64,000 bases of DNA from CAYJBH01 sp964370765 (GTDB taxonomy: Bacteria > Bacillota > Clostridia > Oscillospirales > Ruminococcaceae): NCBI GenBank assembly GCA_964370765.1, contig CAYJKW010000004.1, positions 4,031-68,030 on the forward strand, given 5' to 3'. A program made the position numbers and the translations under genes. Below, piece after piece: positions 1 to 8,387 of the stretch (the stretch's first letter is position 1; the number at the start of each line of letters is the position of its first letter). The notes below the pieces were generated by a model. The model ran no database searches and was not told where the DNA came from. It saw nothing but the letters and a program-made list of their open reading frames with translations.

Positions 1-71
1 GTTTCAAGATAAAAGTCTACAAAAAAAATCATAAATTATCACAATAATACATTAAGCATAGTTACTAATAG

Positions 72-100
72 TTGTTTTAAAACTTATAATATGATATAGT
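72..100 (+). promoter_or_regulatory. Sigma-A-type promoter for the RluA-type gene
   Basis: A -35-like TTGTTT (72-77) and a -10-like TATAGT (95-100) are separated by 17 bases. The -10 is preceded by TG at the extended -10 position. The start codon follows 33 bases later. Assigned by eye only. Confidence 0.45.
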
Positions 101-133
101 GTTGATAAACATTTTATTGACAGGGCAGATAGC

Positions 134-979
134 ATGACAGAATTTATTGTAGATAAAGAATCATCATTAGAGCGGTTTGTTAGGGCTCGTTCGTTTGGAA
201 TGGGTTTTGGTCGCTATGCTGGTTATATTAAGCAGAACAAGATAAAGCTAAATGGCAAGAAAGCAAAATTGACCGATAAGGTCAAACAAGGCGATTCTAT
301 AAAGCTATTTTTTGAGTTACACAATCCACCTATAGAAATAGTATATAACGACAATCAACTCGTCATAATAGATAAACCACAGGGGCTACCAAGTGTTGGG
401 AACTATTACTTCACTGCCGAAAAGGCTATGCTAAAGCTATTTCCTGATGCAAAAATCTGTCATCGGCTTGATACCGGTACCTGTGGGTTGTTAATTTTTG
501 CATTGACCGAATCGGTTTATGAGTTTATTCTTAGTATGCAAAAGATCCAAGGCTTCAAAAAATTTTATAGGACTGTAGTATCAGGAAAACCAGAAAAAAA
601 TGATTTTACGTTTTTGACACATCATTTAGTAAAAAGTAGTTTAGAGTCCCGCGTAAGGGTGTATGATAATTCTGTCCGAGATAGTCAAGAGTGTAAGCTG
701 GTATACCGTGTTGTAAAAAACAACAGTTCGCTGGCACTTTTGGACATTCAACTGTTCACCGGAAGAACCCATCAGATCCGTGCGCAACTTGACCACTGTG
801 GTTTACCTATCGTTGGTGACGATAAATATGGTGATCGTGCTGTAAATAAGCATTATAGGGTGTTTGGGCCTATATTACAGGCATATAAGTTAGACTTTAG
901 CGAAACAAAGGGTGATTACACCTTCTGTGGAAAGGTAATCACCCTTGAAGAACCGGAGTTCATTAAAAATATTATCTAA
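134..979 (+). CDS. RluA-family RNA pseudouridine synthase
   Basis: Predicted to convert specific uridines in rRNA or tRNA to pseudouridine in the cytoplasm. An S4-like RNA-binding segment lies at about residues 10-60. The catalytic block HRLDTGTCGLL follows, with Asp113 as the expected nucleophile, and the family motif GRTHQIRAQL is near residue 212. The block has Cys where most RluA proteins have Ser (HRLDxxTSG). At 281 residues it is slightly shorter than typical RluD-like enzymes. The target position cannot be told from sequence. Its last 8 bases overlap the 3' end of the convergent RNase M5 gene, and a long perfect inverted repeat lies in its last 25 codons. Confidence 0.88.
   Translation: MTEFIVDKESSLERFVRARSFGMGFGRYAGYIKQNKIKLNGKKAKLTDKVKQGDSIKLFFELHNPPIEIVYNDNQLVIIDKPQGLPSVGNYYFTAEKAMLKLFPDAKICHRLDTGTCGLLIFALTESVYEFILSMQKIQGFKKFYRTVVSGKPEKNDFTFLTHHLVKSSLESRVRVYDNSVRDSQECKLVYRVVKNNSSLALLDIQLFTGRTHQIRAQLDHCGLPIVGDDKYGDRAVNKHYRVFGPILQAYKLDFSETKGDYTFCGKVITLEEPEFIKNII
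908..946. repeat. Perfect 12-bp inverted repeat inside the 3' end of the RluA-type gene
   Basis: AAGGGTGATTAC (908-919) and GTAATCACCCTT (935-946) are exact reverse complements around a 15-base loop. The repeat lies within codons, 25 bases before the overlapping end of the convergent gene. There is no T-run on either strand, so it is not a standard intrinsic terminator, but it may slow or process converging transcripts. Confidence 0.6.
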
Positions 980-1547
980 TCATGGCCTTCAATTGATCAA
1001 TCGTTAGCATATATGGTAATAACCTACACATTGACCTTGTACTTAACCGACTTGGCAACCCGAGCTCCTCCAGTAAGGCCCTGCGCTTTGTGGCACTATC
1101 AGCCTTTCCGTTAAGACCTAATGTGTATAGTAGCGCCACATTAAATTCTTCACGATTTTCACAGTCTTTGTTAGCTACCGATAATATAGCTTTTAGAATA
1201 TCTTCCTCCCCCACTGACTCTACACCTAGCAGTCCAGCCTTAGAAGATATACGTTTTCTTTTTTCTACACCGGATATTTCCGGTATATATGCATGTTTTA
1301 CCTGTTGCGGTGGTATAAGTTGCGCTACAAATGCTCTTATTTTAAAGCCTGCTGCATCACTATCTGTCAAGATGATTATCCCCTGTTTCTTTGCAAAGTT
1401 AATTATCATACTTTGTATCGATTTATCATTAAAAACCGCAAAACCACCGGTTTCAATAACTGCAGATGATATAAAACCCCTTAATCGCTCTACATCGTAG
1501 TGGCCTTCTACAACAATTGCTTCCTTAATATTAATCTTCTCCATCAT
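972..1547 (-). CDS. rnmV: Ribonuclease M5 (5S rRNA maturation), toprim domain
   Basis: RNase M5 matures 5S rRNA precursors in low-GC Gram-positive bacteria. The toprim fold is visible at the N-terminus: VVEGHYD with Glu14, then ILTDSDAAG with Asp62 and Asp64, the expected acidic metal ligands. The phrase KHAYIP also resembles the family. The C-terminal half resembles the DUF4093 region that follows toprim in these proteins. Length 191 is normal. The start overlaps the holA stop by 4 bases, and a second in-frame ATG lies 3 bases later. In Bacillus rnmV often sits by ksgA; here it ends a holA-comEC block instead. Confidence 0.85.
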   Translation of the reverse strand: MMEKINIKEAIVVEGHYDVERLRGFISSAVIETGGFAVFNDKSIQSMIINFAKKQGIIILTDSDAAGFKIRAFVAQLIPPQQVKHAYIPEISGVEKRKRISSKAGLLGVESVGEEDILKAILSVANKDCENREEFNVALLYTLGLNGKADSATKRRALLEELGLPSRLSTRSMCRLLPYMLTIDQLKAMIR

Positions 1548-2548
1548 CTTTTCCTTGTTAATCTACCTATCTTTATCAGATAACTGTACAGAATAATTTC
1601 CCGCTGTGCAGCGGTGGATTTTAATTTAAGATCTGCATTAAGTAGTAGGCCCATTATTGCTTTAATGGCTTTAATATTAATCTTTCCTGCTATCTCATTA
1701 GCCTTCTTTAAGCGATAATCACTGCCGTTATATCCAAAATCTTTAAAAACAGTGCCGTATCTTTTTCCATAGTTCGATGCTAACTTCACCCTATAAATAT
1801 CTACAAACGATCCTGTAATTGCTGCAAGTATGGCTATCGGTTCCTGTCCTTGTTCTAATAAAATCGATAAGCGTGAAAAACATTGTCCTTGATTTCCGGA
1901 TACCAAGGCAGATATCATTAAAAATATGTCGGTAGAAAGAATTGTCGTGCTTATCTCATCTACATTTTTTGTTGTAATATTTTTATAGCCACTGACTGCA
2001 GCAACCTTTTGCAGCTCGTTATTTAGTAGGAAAATATCATTGGAAAATTTATTGACCATAAGGTCTACAGCATCAGGGTCAATAGTACAGTTTAGCATCT
2101 TTATATCTGCATTAATCTTCTTTTTTATGCGCTCCCCTGTTAAATTTGCAATGAATTTATAACTACCTATCTCATTAAACAGGCTAATTGTCTGTTTAAC
2201 TCGTTTACTCTCCGCTACGTATTTATCCTGAAAAAGCATAAAAACAGCAACTCTACAGCTTTCACAAAGTTCTATAGACTCAAAAAGAAGATCAAAGTCT
2301 TCATCAGTAAATTTTTTTACTTCGGTTATATTTATAATTACAACTCTCTTGCTACTGAGAAATGATATAATCCCTAAATCCCCTATTATCTCGGATACAT
2401 CGAACGAACCCTGTTCATAACGAATCATTTCTTCTGCACTGTTTTCCTTAACATATTCTGTTTGGGCTAAACGCAACAGCGAATTATCTTCAGAGGCATA
2501 TAAAATAAAGTCTCTTTTGTTGTCCTTAACAGTTGTGATTTGATTCAT
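1544..2548 (-). CDS. holA: DNA polymerase III subunit delta
   Basis: Delta is the clamp-loader subunit that opens the beta clamp and helps load it onto primed DNA. The 334-residue length fits HolA. The pattern matches the family: an N-terminal region with SSKRVVIINI as an AAA-like strand, a central helical region with NKFSNDIFLLNNELQK, and a C-terminal domain that usually scores as DNA_pol3_delta. The RNase M5 gene overlaps its 3' end and comEC ends one base upstream. Firmicutes commonly place holA right after comEC, which supports the call. A ribosome-binding site GAGG sits 6 bases before the ATG. Confidence 0.85.
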   Translation of the reverse strand: MNQITTVKDNKRDFILYASEDNSLLRLAQTEYVKENSAEEMIRYEQGSFDVSEIIGDLGIISFLSSKRVVIINITEVKKFTDEDFDLLFESIELCESCRVAVFMLFQDKYVAESKRVKQTISLFNEIGSYKFIANLTGERIKKKINADIKMLNCTIDPDAVDLMVNKFSNDIFLLNNELQKVAAVSGYKNITTKNVDEISTTILSTDIFLMISALVSGNQGQCFSRLSILLEQGQEPIAILAAITGSFVDIYRVKLASNYGKRYGTVFKDFGYNGSDYRLKKANEIAGKINIKAIKAIMGLLLNADLKLKSTAAQREIILYSYLIKIGRLTRKR

Positions 2549-2549
2549 T

Positions 2550-4598
2550 TTAATCCTCTATTATATACGATACCTGTGGCCTAACCCAGACCATTGAAAT
2601 ATTATCCGATTGCAAAATCTCATCGGCGGCAAAATCAATACAGACCGAGGGTTTTCGACTAACAAGTGTTTGTGTGTCTATATTATACTGTTTTGCAGAT
2701 CCCGCTACAACTAAGTCTTGAATACAATAGCCTTCATAATCTGCTTCACCACTTGATATAGCAATATTGTAACCCGATACATCAACTAGGCAGATATTGG
2801 AATTATTTTGCTTTCTTAGCTGAATGTTTATATCTTCCATTACTGTAAAGCTATCGGAATAATAGTCTAGATTTTCAAAGTTATATGTATTATCACTAAG
2901 CAATGTTAAGCTACTTTCTGCGTGAGAAATATCAATAATCTCATCAATATCCCTAATATTTCTTTTAGCAAGAAATCGCTCAATCTCATTATTGTTGCTT
3001 TTTGTCCCCCTATATATTACAGCTGCATTATTGTTTTTAGTTATAACAACAACCGGATTTAGTGTTTGCCCTATCACCGCAACATGTATTGTGTTATAAT
3101 CTATGACCGCAAAGGTTATGATTCCCGATAATATAACAATTGCACCTGACAGTACTGCAAGTTTAGGTTTTTCGAAAATTATATTTAATATTATTGCAAT
3201 AAATGCAACAATTAATAACAAAAATGGATAACTTCCAAAGAAGTGTATAAATTGCCATTCTATCTGGGCGACAAAGTTTGAAAGATTAATTAAAACTTCT
3301 ATTAGAAATTCATCCAACGATAGAATAAAGGATGTAACCAGAGGTATAGGAAGCACAGTGGTTACTAATGCCACAAGGGTAATACAGATAATTGGTGTAG
3401 CCATTAAAACGGCTATAAGATTAGCCGGTATTGCAAGAAGTGATACGCCATCACCAAGTGCAGCAAAAACGGGCATAGTGGCAACAATAGCACAGGCTGA
3501 GGTTATTGTTGCCGATATAACATAGGCTAACGGCCTATTAAAGTTTTTTATCTTCTCGTGTAATGGGCTGTAAATCTCGTTACCAAATAATATTCCAATA
3601 GTTGCAAAAAGTGATAGTAGCAACGATAGATCGATGCTACTGTAGGGGTTTAAAAGTGTAACAACCAACACAGCAAACCCAAGCGAAGTATACGTATCGG
3701 AGCGTCTACCAACCAACCTTGATAGCGAAAGCATAACAACGACAAAGGCTGCACGAATTACAGAAAGTCTTACTCCGCAAAGCAAGGTGTAAAGTATTAC
3801 CACAACTATCAATACAGGATAGATAACAAACTTATTGTCTGATAACTTTTGTAGTGAGACCAAGAATAGACCCGATAAAATAGATAGGTGCAAGCCGGAA
3901 ACAACAAGTATGTGTGAAAGCCCGGATTTACTAAAATTTGCCATTTGTTCATAACTTAGACCTGATCGGTCACCATAAGTCATTGCAGCTGCAATACCGA
4001 TACTGTCTTCACCTAAATATGGATTTAAGCGCGCTGTAAGTTTAGCCTGAATCTCTTTAAAAAAGTAGCTTACACCGTTCCCCTCGCTTATTATTGATAG
4101 ACCTCCGGTATATATTGAGGATAAAAACACACCATCAATATACATCTCCAATGCATCTGTACCGGCATCAACAATCATAACATTGCAAGAAATCTTTTGT
4201 CCCTGCAATACATCCGGTGCTTCTGTAATGCCTATCAGCCTACCGGTTGGCAGGCTGTCAGATTCGGTAATTCTAAGTTGTAGTGTGTTTGTATCGTATA
4301 TTGTTCCTCTGGCATCCTCTACCACACCTACAAGACTATGCTGTCCGGTAGGCTGGTTGCTCTCCCATTCTATAACAACCATATTGAAAAAAATTAGATA
4401 TAGCTGTGCAATTACAGATGAAGTAGCAATGACCACCATAGTTATCGCCGTTGTTTTTCTTTTATTTCTTAAGAACCATGCTGATAATAATAGGCACGTC
4501 ACTACAATAAGCACAAACCAAAGTCCGACATCGGTCAATATAGTAATTATCAACGAAAATAGAAAGCTAAAGCCAAAATAGGCTAAAGGCCTTCTCAT
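2550..4598 (-). CDS. comEC: ComEC/Rec2-family DNA uptake channel protein
   Basis: ComEC forms the membrane channel through which single-stranded DNA enters during natural transformation. The protein has an N-terminal pair of membrane helices, a soluble DUF4131-like region, and the competence core with the signature HILVVSGLHLSILSG near residue 230, followed by many hydrophobic segments. The C-terminal region after about residue 490 should be the metallo-beta-lactamase-like domain. It lacks a recognisable HxHxDH metal motif and instead reads IDEIIDISHAES. It therefore looks catalytically degraded. No Shine-Dalgarno is evident, and it starts 3 bases after the preceding gene ends, which suggests coupled translation. 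Confidence 0.85.
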   Translation of the reverse strand: MRRPLAYFGFSFLFSLIITILTDVGLWFVLIVVTCLLLSAWFLRNKRKTTAITMVVIATSSVIAQLYLIFFNMVVIEWESNQPTGQHSLVGVVEDARGTIYDTNTLQLRITESDSLPTGRLIGITEAPDVLQGQKISCNVMIVDAGTDALEMYIDGVFLSSIYTGGLSIISEGNGVSYFFKEIQAKLTARLNPYLGEDSIGIAAAMTYGDRSGLSYEQMANFSKSGLSHILVVSGLHLSILSGLFLVSLQKLSDNKFVIYPVLIVVVILYTLLCGVRLSVIRAAFVVVMLSLSRLVGRRSDTYTSLGFAVLVVTLLNPYSSIDLSLLLSLFATIGILFGNEIYSPLHEKIKNFNRPLAYVISATITSACAIVATMPVFAALGDGVSLLAIPANLIAVLMATPIICITLVALVTTVLPIPLVTSFILSLDEFLIEVLINLSNFVAQIEWQFIHFFGSYPFLLLIVAFIAIILNIIFEKPKLAVLSGAIVILSGIITFAVIDYNTIHVAVIGQTLNPVVVITKNNNAAVIYRGTKSNNNEIERFLAKRNIRDIDEIIDISHAESSLTLLSDNTYNFENLDYYSDSFTVMEDINIQLRKQNNSNICLVDVSGYNIAISSGEADYEGYCIQDLVVAGSAKQYNIDTQTLVSRKPSVCIDFAADEILQSDNISMVWVRPQVSYIIED

Positions 4599-4601
4599 AA
4601 A

Positions 4602-5141
4602 CTATTTAAAAAACAGAGGAAGTGGTGCAAGATATGTCAAATCGTCCCTCTCAATTGCTTCTCCCTCGGCTAATACTGCCGCCTTACAAACAACAGTAGC
4701 GGATGCAGTTTCTACTATCCGTTCAAGTGCATACAGTGATCCACCTGTACTAATTACATCGTCTACAATAAATATACGTTTACCTTTCATTAGGCTTAGA
4801 TCATCGCTATCCATTACAAGGTGCTGTTCCCTGTCGGTTGTTATGCTGCGAACATTAAACAACTGTGGATCGTTCATATATAATTTGGTACCCTTACGAG
4901 CTACTATGTAAGGCTTGTTGGCATTTCTTGCCATCTCGTATACTAAAGGAATACTTTTTGCCTCGGCAGTAAATAGTATGTCAAAGTCAGGAGCTAGTTT
5001 CAGTAGCTCCTCGGCACAGGCAATCGTAAGCTCTACATCATTAAACATATTAAATGCAGCAATAGATAGCTTATCGTCTACCCTACATATCGGAAGTTTC
5101 CTTGTTAATCCTGCAATATTAATTTCATGATATTCTGCCAT
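4602..5141 (-). CDS. Purine phosphoribosyltransferase, adenine-PRTase-like
   Basis: The 179-residue protein carries the type I phosphoribosyltransferase PRPP-binding loop IFIVDDVISTGGS near residue 123, with the paired Asp residues and TGG. The segment PYIVARKGTKLYM is typical of adenine/xanthine phosphoribosyltransferases. It probably makes AMP (or another purine nucleotide) from a free base and PRPP in the cytoplasm. Substrate choice cannot be fixed from sequence, and xanthine or a regulatory role is possible. It lies between the HIT gene and comEC in the same orientation with short gaps, so it is probably cotranscribed. Confidence 0.75.
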   Translation of the reverse strand: MAEYHEINIAGLTRKLPICRVDDKLSIAAFNMFNDVELTIACAEELLKLAPDFDILFTAEAKSIPLVYEMARNANKPYIVARKGTKLYMNDPQLFNVRSITTDREQHLVMDSDDLSLMKGKRIFIVDDVISTGGSLYALERIVETASATVVCKAAVLAEGEAIERDDLTYLAPLPLFFK

Positions 5142-5155
5142 AATAACTCCTTAAT

Positions 5156-5491
5156 TTATAGTTCAGGCCAACTTAAGGCCTTGCCACCTAGAAGATGAAA
5201 ATGTAGATGCATAACCGATTGACCGGCCTCCTTACCAACATTTGTAATAAGCCTATAACCGTTTTCCAACCCTTGTTGTTTGGCGACTGTGTCAGCAACA
5301 TAGAAAATCTTTTCACTTAGTTCCTGCTTAGAAACAAGCTCTGAAGCATTTTTAAGATGCTCCTTCGGAATTATTAAAAGGTGGACCGGCGCCACAGGAG
5401 CTATGTCTTTTATTACAAAGCAAAAATCATCTTCATATACAGCATTAAATGGAATCTCCCCCTTTTGCATAGAACAAAATAAACAGTCCAT
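5156..5491 (-). CDS. HIT-family nucleotide hydrolase or transferase
   Basis: A 111-residue histidine-triad protein. The triad motif HLHFHLLGG is near the C-terminus and the N-terminus begins CLFCSMQKGEIP, where the cysteines are typical of Hint-type members. Such proteins hydrolyse nucleoside phosphoramidates, including aminoacyl-AMP adducts. Its position 8 bases downstream of alaS fits a role in clearing adenylate by-products, although that link is inference. Length and motif order match the family. Confidence 0.88.
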   Translation of the reverse strand: MDCLFCSMQKGEIPFNAVYEDDFCFVIKDIAPVAPVHLLIIPKEHLKNASELVSKQELSEKIFYVADTVAKQQGLENGYRLITNVGKEAGQSVMHLHFHLLGGKALSWPEL

Positions 5492-5499
5492 ACCCTCTC

Positions 5500-8142
5500 C
5501 TATAATATATCTGTAATGCTATCAATAACAGATGTAAGCTCTTTATCCGACTTTAATCCACCCATTGCAATATCAGGCTTTCCGCCACCACTACCATTAA
5601 ATTTAGATGCAACAGCCTTAATTATTGATCCGGCAGAACTACCTGCCGCAATAGCCGACTTTCCACAGGCAGCAACCATGGACACCTTACCATTTGAAGA
5701 TCCTAAAAGAAAAACAATGCTATCATCACTGCGGCTTTTCAGGTTAACAGCACATTCCCTTAATGTGTTCGCATCAACATCTACAAGAATGCCTGAGTAA
5801 AGTATTCCTTTATTATGTTGTTTTGAATCAGCTATTATCTTAGTTAACTGTTCATCTGCTGCAGCTGATTTTAATGAGGCAATAACAGCATCTTTTTCCT
5901 TTAGCTCACTAACCATTGCAGTAATTTTTGACATAAGTTCTGAAGGGTTATTTAGCTTTATCACATCAGCACAACCCGATAGAAGTTCATCCTTTTCTTT
6001 AATATAGCCAAGTACACCCATTCCGGTTGTTGCTTCAATTCGTCTTACACCGGCAGCTACAGAATTCTCGGACAAAATTTTAAAACAACCTATCTCTGAT
6101 GTGTTTGAAACATGACAGCCACCACAAAACTCAACTGAATAGTCCCCTGCCGCAACAACCCTTACAACATCGCCATACTTCTCACCAAACAAAGCCTGTG
6201 CTCCAAGCTGCTTGGCCTTTTCAATAGGCATCTGTTCAGCAGTAACTGTAAGATTATTAAAAATTGCTTCATTTACCTTCTGCTCAACAAGGCTTAGTTC
6301 CTCTTTAGTAGTTTGAGCAAAATGTGTGAAGTCAAAGCGCACGCGTTTTTCATCTACAAAAGACCCAGCCTGATGAACATGGTCACCAAGCACATCAATA
6401 AGTGCTTTTTGTAGTAGATGTGCTGATGTATGGTTACGCTTTATAGAGTCTCTGCGACCCTTGTTGACCTTAGCAGTCAAAGCGTCGCCGGTTTTAATTG
6501 ATCCGTTGACCAATTTGCATTTGTGTAAAAATAAACCACCTGAAATTTTGACAGTATCAACTACCTCAGCTTTAAAGGTGTCGGTATAAAGAACCCCGCT
6601 GTCACCTACCTCACCACCGCCTTCGGCATAAAAAGGTGTTTTTTCAAGAATAATTGCGATATCATTCTTCTGGTCATTATCCAGCGACTCATTGACCGCC
6701 TCGGTAAGTTCTCCCCCAACGGCTAACGCCAACACTTTTGAGTCTGTAGAAAGATTTTCATACCCACAAAACTCGGTTGCTACTAAGTTTTTTTCAGAGA
6801 AAATCTCTTCTACCCAGCTTGCATCGCCCTGTTTTGCGCGGGCTTTACGTGCCTTATTTTTTTGTTCTTGTAACAGAGCTTTAAAGCCATCCTCGTCTAA
6901 CTCAAGGTTCTGTTCCGATAGAATTTCTTTAGTCAAATCAAGAGGAAATCCAAATGTATCACTAAGCTTAAAGGCTATGTCCCCGCCTAGTACCTTTGCT
7001 CCGGATTTATTAAGCTTTTCTATCTCATCCATGAGCAGTGATGAACCACTGTCGATAGTTTTAGCAAAACGCTCTTCCTCTACACCGATAACTTTTTTAA
7101 TATAATCGGCATTTTCTGATAATTCGGGATAGGACTTTAGATTTAAGCTAATTACAGTTTCACATAATTTTTGTAAAAAAGCACCTTTTATACCTAATAA
7201 CCGTCCATGTCTCGCTGCACGGCGAAGTAGGCGACGTAATACATAACCACGCCCCTCGTTACTTGGCAGCACCCCATCACCAACTAAAAATACGGTACTA
7301 CGAATATGGTCAGTAATAACTCTTACTGATATGTCCTTACGTTTCTCTTCCTTATAGCTATATCCTGAAAGTTTCTCTATCTCATTAATTATTGATTGCA
7401 TTGTGTCAACCTCGAAAAGGTTGTCCACACCCTGCAATACACAGGCAAGGCGTTCTAATCCCATACCGGTATCTATATTTCCGTGTTGCATCTTTTCGTA
7501 GTTACCCTTTCCATCCGAAATGAACTGGGTAAAAACAAGGTTCCATACTTCTATATAGCGATCACATTCACAGCCAACCTTACAGTCAGGCTTGCCACAG
7601 CCATGCTTAATACCACGATCAAAATATATTTCACTACATGGACCGCATGGGCCGGCACCAATTTCCCAAAAGTTATCTTCTTTTCCAAATCGAACCATGC
7701 GCTCAGGCGGAATTTTAAGCTGCTTTGTCCATATATCAAATGCTTCATCATCTTCTTCGTAAACAGAGAAATATAAAAGCTCAAGTGGGATATCAAGCTC
7801 GTTTATAAAAAAATCATAAGCAAATTTTATCGCCTCTTCCTTAAAATATGCCGCAAAGGAAAAATTACCAAGCATTTCAAAAAAGGTGCCATGTCGTGCT
7901 GTTATTCCTACACTCTCAATATCTGGTGTACGAATACATTTTTGGCAGGATGTGGCCATGTTTCCGGGTACAAATTCCTGTAATAGGAAATATTTTTTAA
8001 GCGGTGCCATTCCGCTATTAATTAATAGTAAACTCTTGTCATCTGCCGGAACAAGAGGAAAGCTACCGAACCTGTAGTGACCACGTTGCTCAAAAAAGGT
8101 TAAAAACCTTTCCCGTAGTTCATTTAGTCCAGTCCATTTCAT
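5500..8142 (-). CDS. alaS: Alanyl-tRNA synthetase
   Basis: Charges tRNA-Ala with alanine and edits mischarged Ser and Gly. At 880 residues it is full length. The order is normal: the class II catalytic core starting RERFLTFFEQRGHYRFGSF, a tRNA-binding domain, the editing domain with HTSAHLLQKAL and CGGCHV supplying the zinc ligands, and a C-Ala domain ending with GSGGGKPDIAMGG. A consensus promoter lies 31 bases upstream and the leader is only about 24 bases long, so there is no room for a T-box. GAGGTG serves as the ribosome-binding site. It leads the HIT-PRTase-comEC-holA-rnmV run. Confidence 0.97.
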   Translation of the reverse strand: MKWTGLNELRERFLTFFEQRGHYRFGSFPLVPADDKSLLLINSGMAPLKKYFLLQEFVPGNMATSCQKCIRTPDIESVGITARHGTFFEMLGNFSFAAYFKEEAIKFAYDFFINELDIPLELLYFSVYEEDDEAFDIWTKQLKIPPERMVRFGKEDNFWEIGAGPCGPCSEIYFDRGIKHGCGKPDCKVGCECDRYIEVWNLVFTQFISDGKGNYEKMQHGNIDTGMGLERLACVLQGVDNLFEVDTMQSIINEIEKLSGYSYKEEKRKDISVRVITDHIRSTVFLVGDGVLPSNEGRGYVLRRLLRRAARHGRLLGIKGAFLQKLCETVISLNLKSYPELSENADYIKKVIGVEEERFAKTIDSGSSLLMDEIEKLNKSGAKVLGGDIAFKLSDTFGFPLDLTKEILSEQNLELDEDGFKALLQEQKNKARKARAKQGDASWVEEIFSEKNLVATEFCGYENLSTDSKVLALAVGGELTEAVNESLDNDQKNDIAIILEKTPFYAEGGGEVGDSGVLYTDTFKAEVVDTVKISGGLFLHKCKLVNGSIKTGDALTAKVNKGRRDSIKRNHTSAHLLQKALIDVLGDHVHQAGSFVDEKRVRFDFTHFAQTTKEELSLVEQKVNEAIFNNLTVTAEQMPIEKAKQLGAQALFGEKYGDVVRVVAAGDYSVEFCGGCHVSNTSEIGCFKILSENSVAAGVRRIEATTGMGVLGYIKEKDELLSGCADVIKLNNPSELMSKITAMVSELKEKDAVIASLKSAAADEQLTKIIADSKQHNKGILYSGILVDVDANTLRECAVNLKSRSDDSIVFLLGSSNGKVSMVAACGKSAIAAGSSAGSIIKAVASKFNGSGGGKPDIAMGGLKSDKELTSVIDSITDIL

Positions 8143-8172
8143 TCTTCACCTCATAGTTAATCTTTATTGCTA

Positions 8173-8201
8173 ATTATATATCTAGTAAGGTTTTTTGTCA
8201 A
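8173..8201 (-). promoter_or_regulatory. Consensus sigma-A promoter of alaS
   Basis: On the minus strand TTGACA (8201-8196) and TATAAT (8178-8173) are separated by exactly 17 bases, a perfect consensus. Predicted transcription start is near 8166. Confidence 0.85.
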
Positions 8202-8208
8202 TATTTAC

Positions 8209-8229
8209 TGATTAATGTATTATTAATCA
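8209..8229. repeat. Palindrome upstream of the alaS promoter
   Basis: TGATTAAT (8209-8216) and ATTAATCA (8222-8229) are an exact 8-bp inverted repeat with a 5-base spacer, ending 8 bases upstream of the alaS -35. It has the form of a dimeric regulator site, but it is AT-rich and could be chance. Confidence 0.4.
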
Positions 8230-8306
8230 TGCTACTATATAATAGAACATTCTGATATTTATATAGCTATTTACAATTATTGCCTTAATTACTGTTTATT
8301 GTGCCA

Positions 8307-8342
8307 ATTAATATGATATTTCATTGCTAATATCATATTAAT
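8307..8342. repeat. 14-bp perfect inverted repeat over the promoter of the Spo0A-like gene
   Basis: ATTAATATGATATT (8307-8320) and AATATCATATTAAT (8329-8342) are exact reverse complements around an 8-base spacer. The spacer and right arm hold the likely -35 element and part of the -35/-10 spacer of the promoter for the Spo0A-like gene. This is the geometry of a repressor operator. The regulator is unknown. Confidence 0.6.
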
Positions 8343-8352
8343 ATGTTAAAAT
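8324..8352 (+). promoter_or_regulatory. Promoter of the Spo0A-like gene
   Basis: TTGCTA (8324-8329) and TAAAAT (8347-8352) are 17 bases apart, with TG at the extended -10 position. The predicted start near 8359 gives a leader of about 29 bases. The -35 lies largely within the spacer of the 14-bp inverted repeat. Confidence 0.55.
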
Positions 8353-8387
8353 GTAACAAACAAAATATTTTTGAAAGGTTTGCTTAT

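Noticed and set aside
1090..1500. Plus-strand open frame inside the RNase M5 gene, and similar opposite-strand frames throughout
   Set aside because: They lie opposite well-supported genes, have no ribosome-binding site or recognisable domain, and read as antisense translations.
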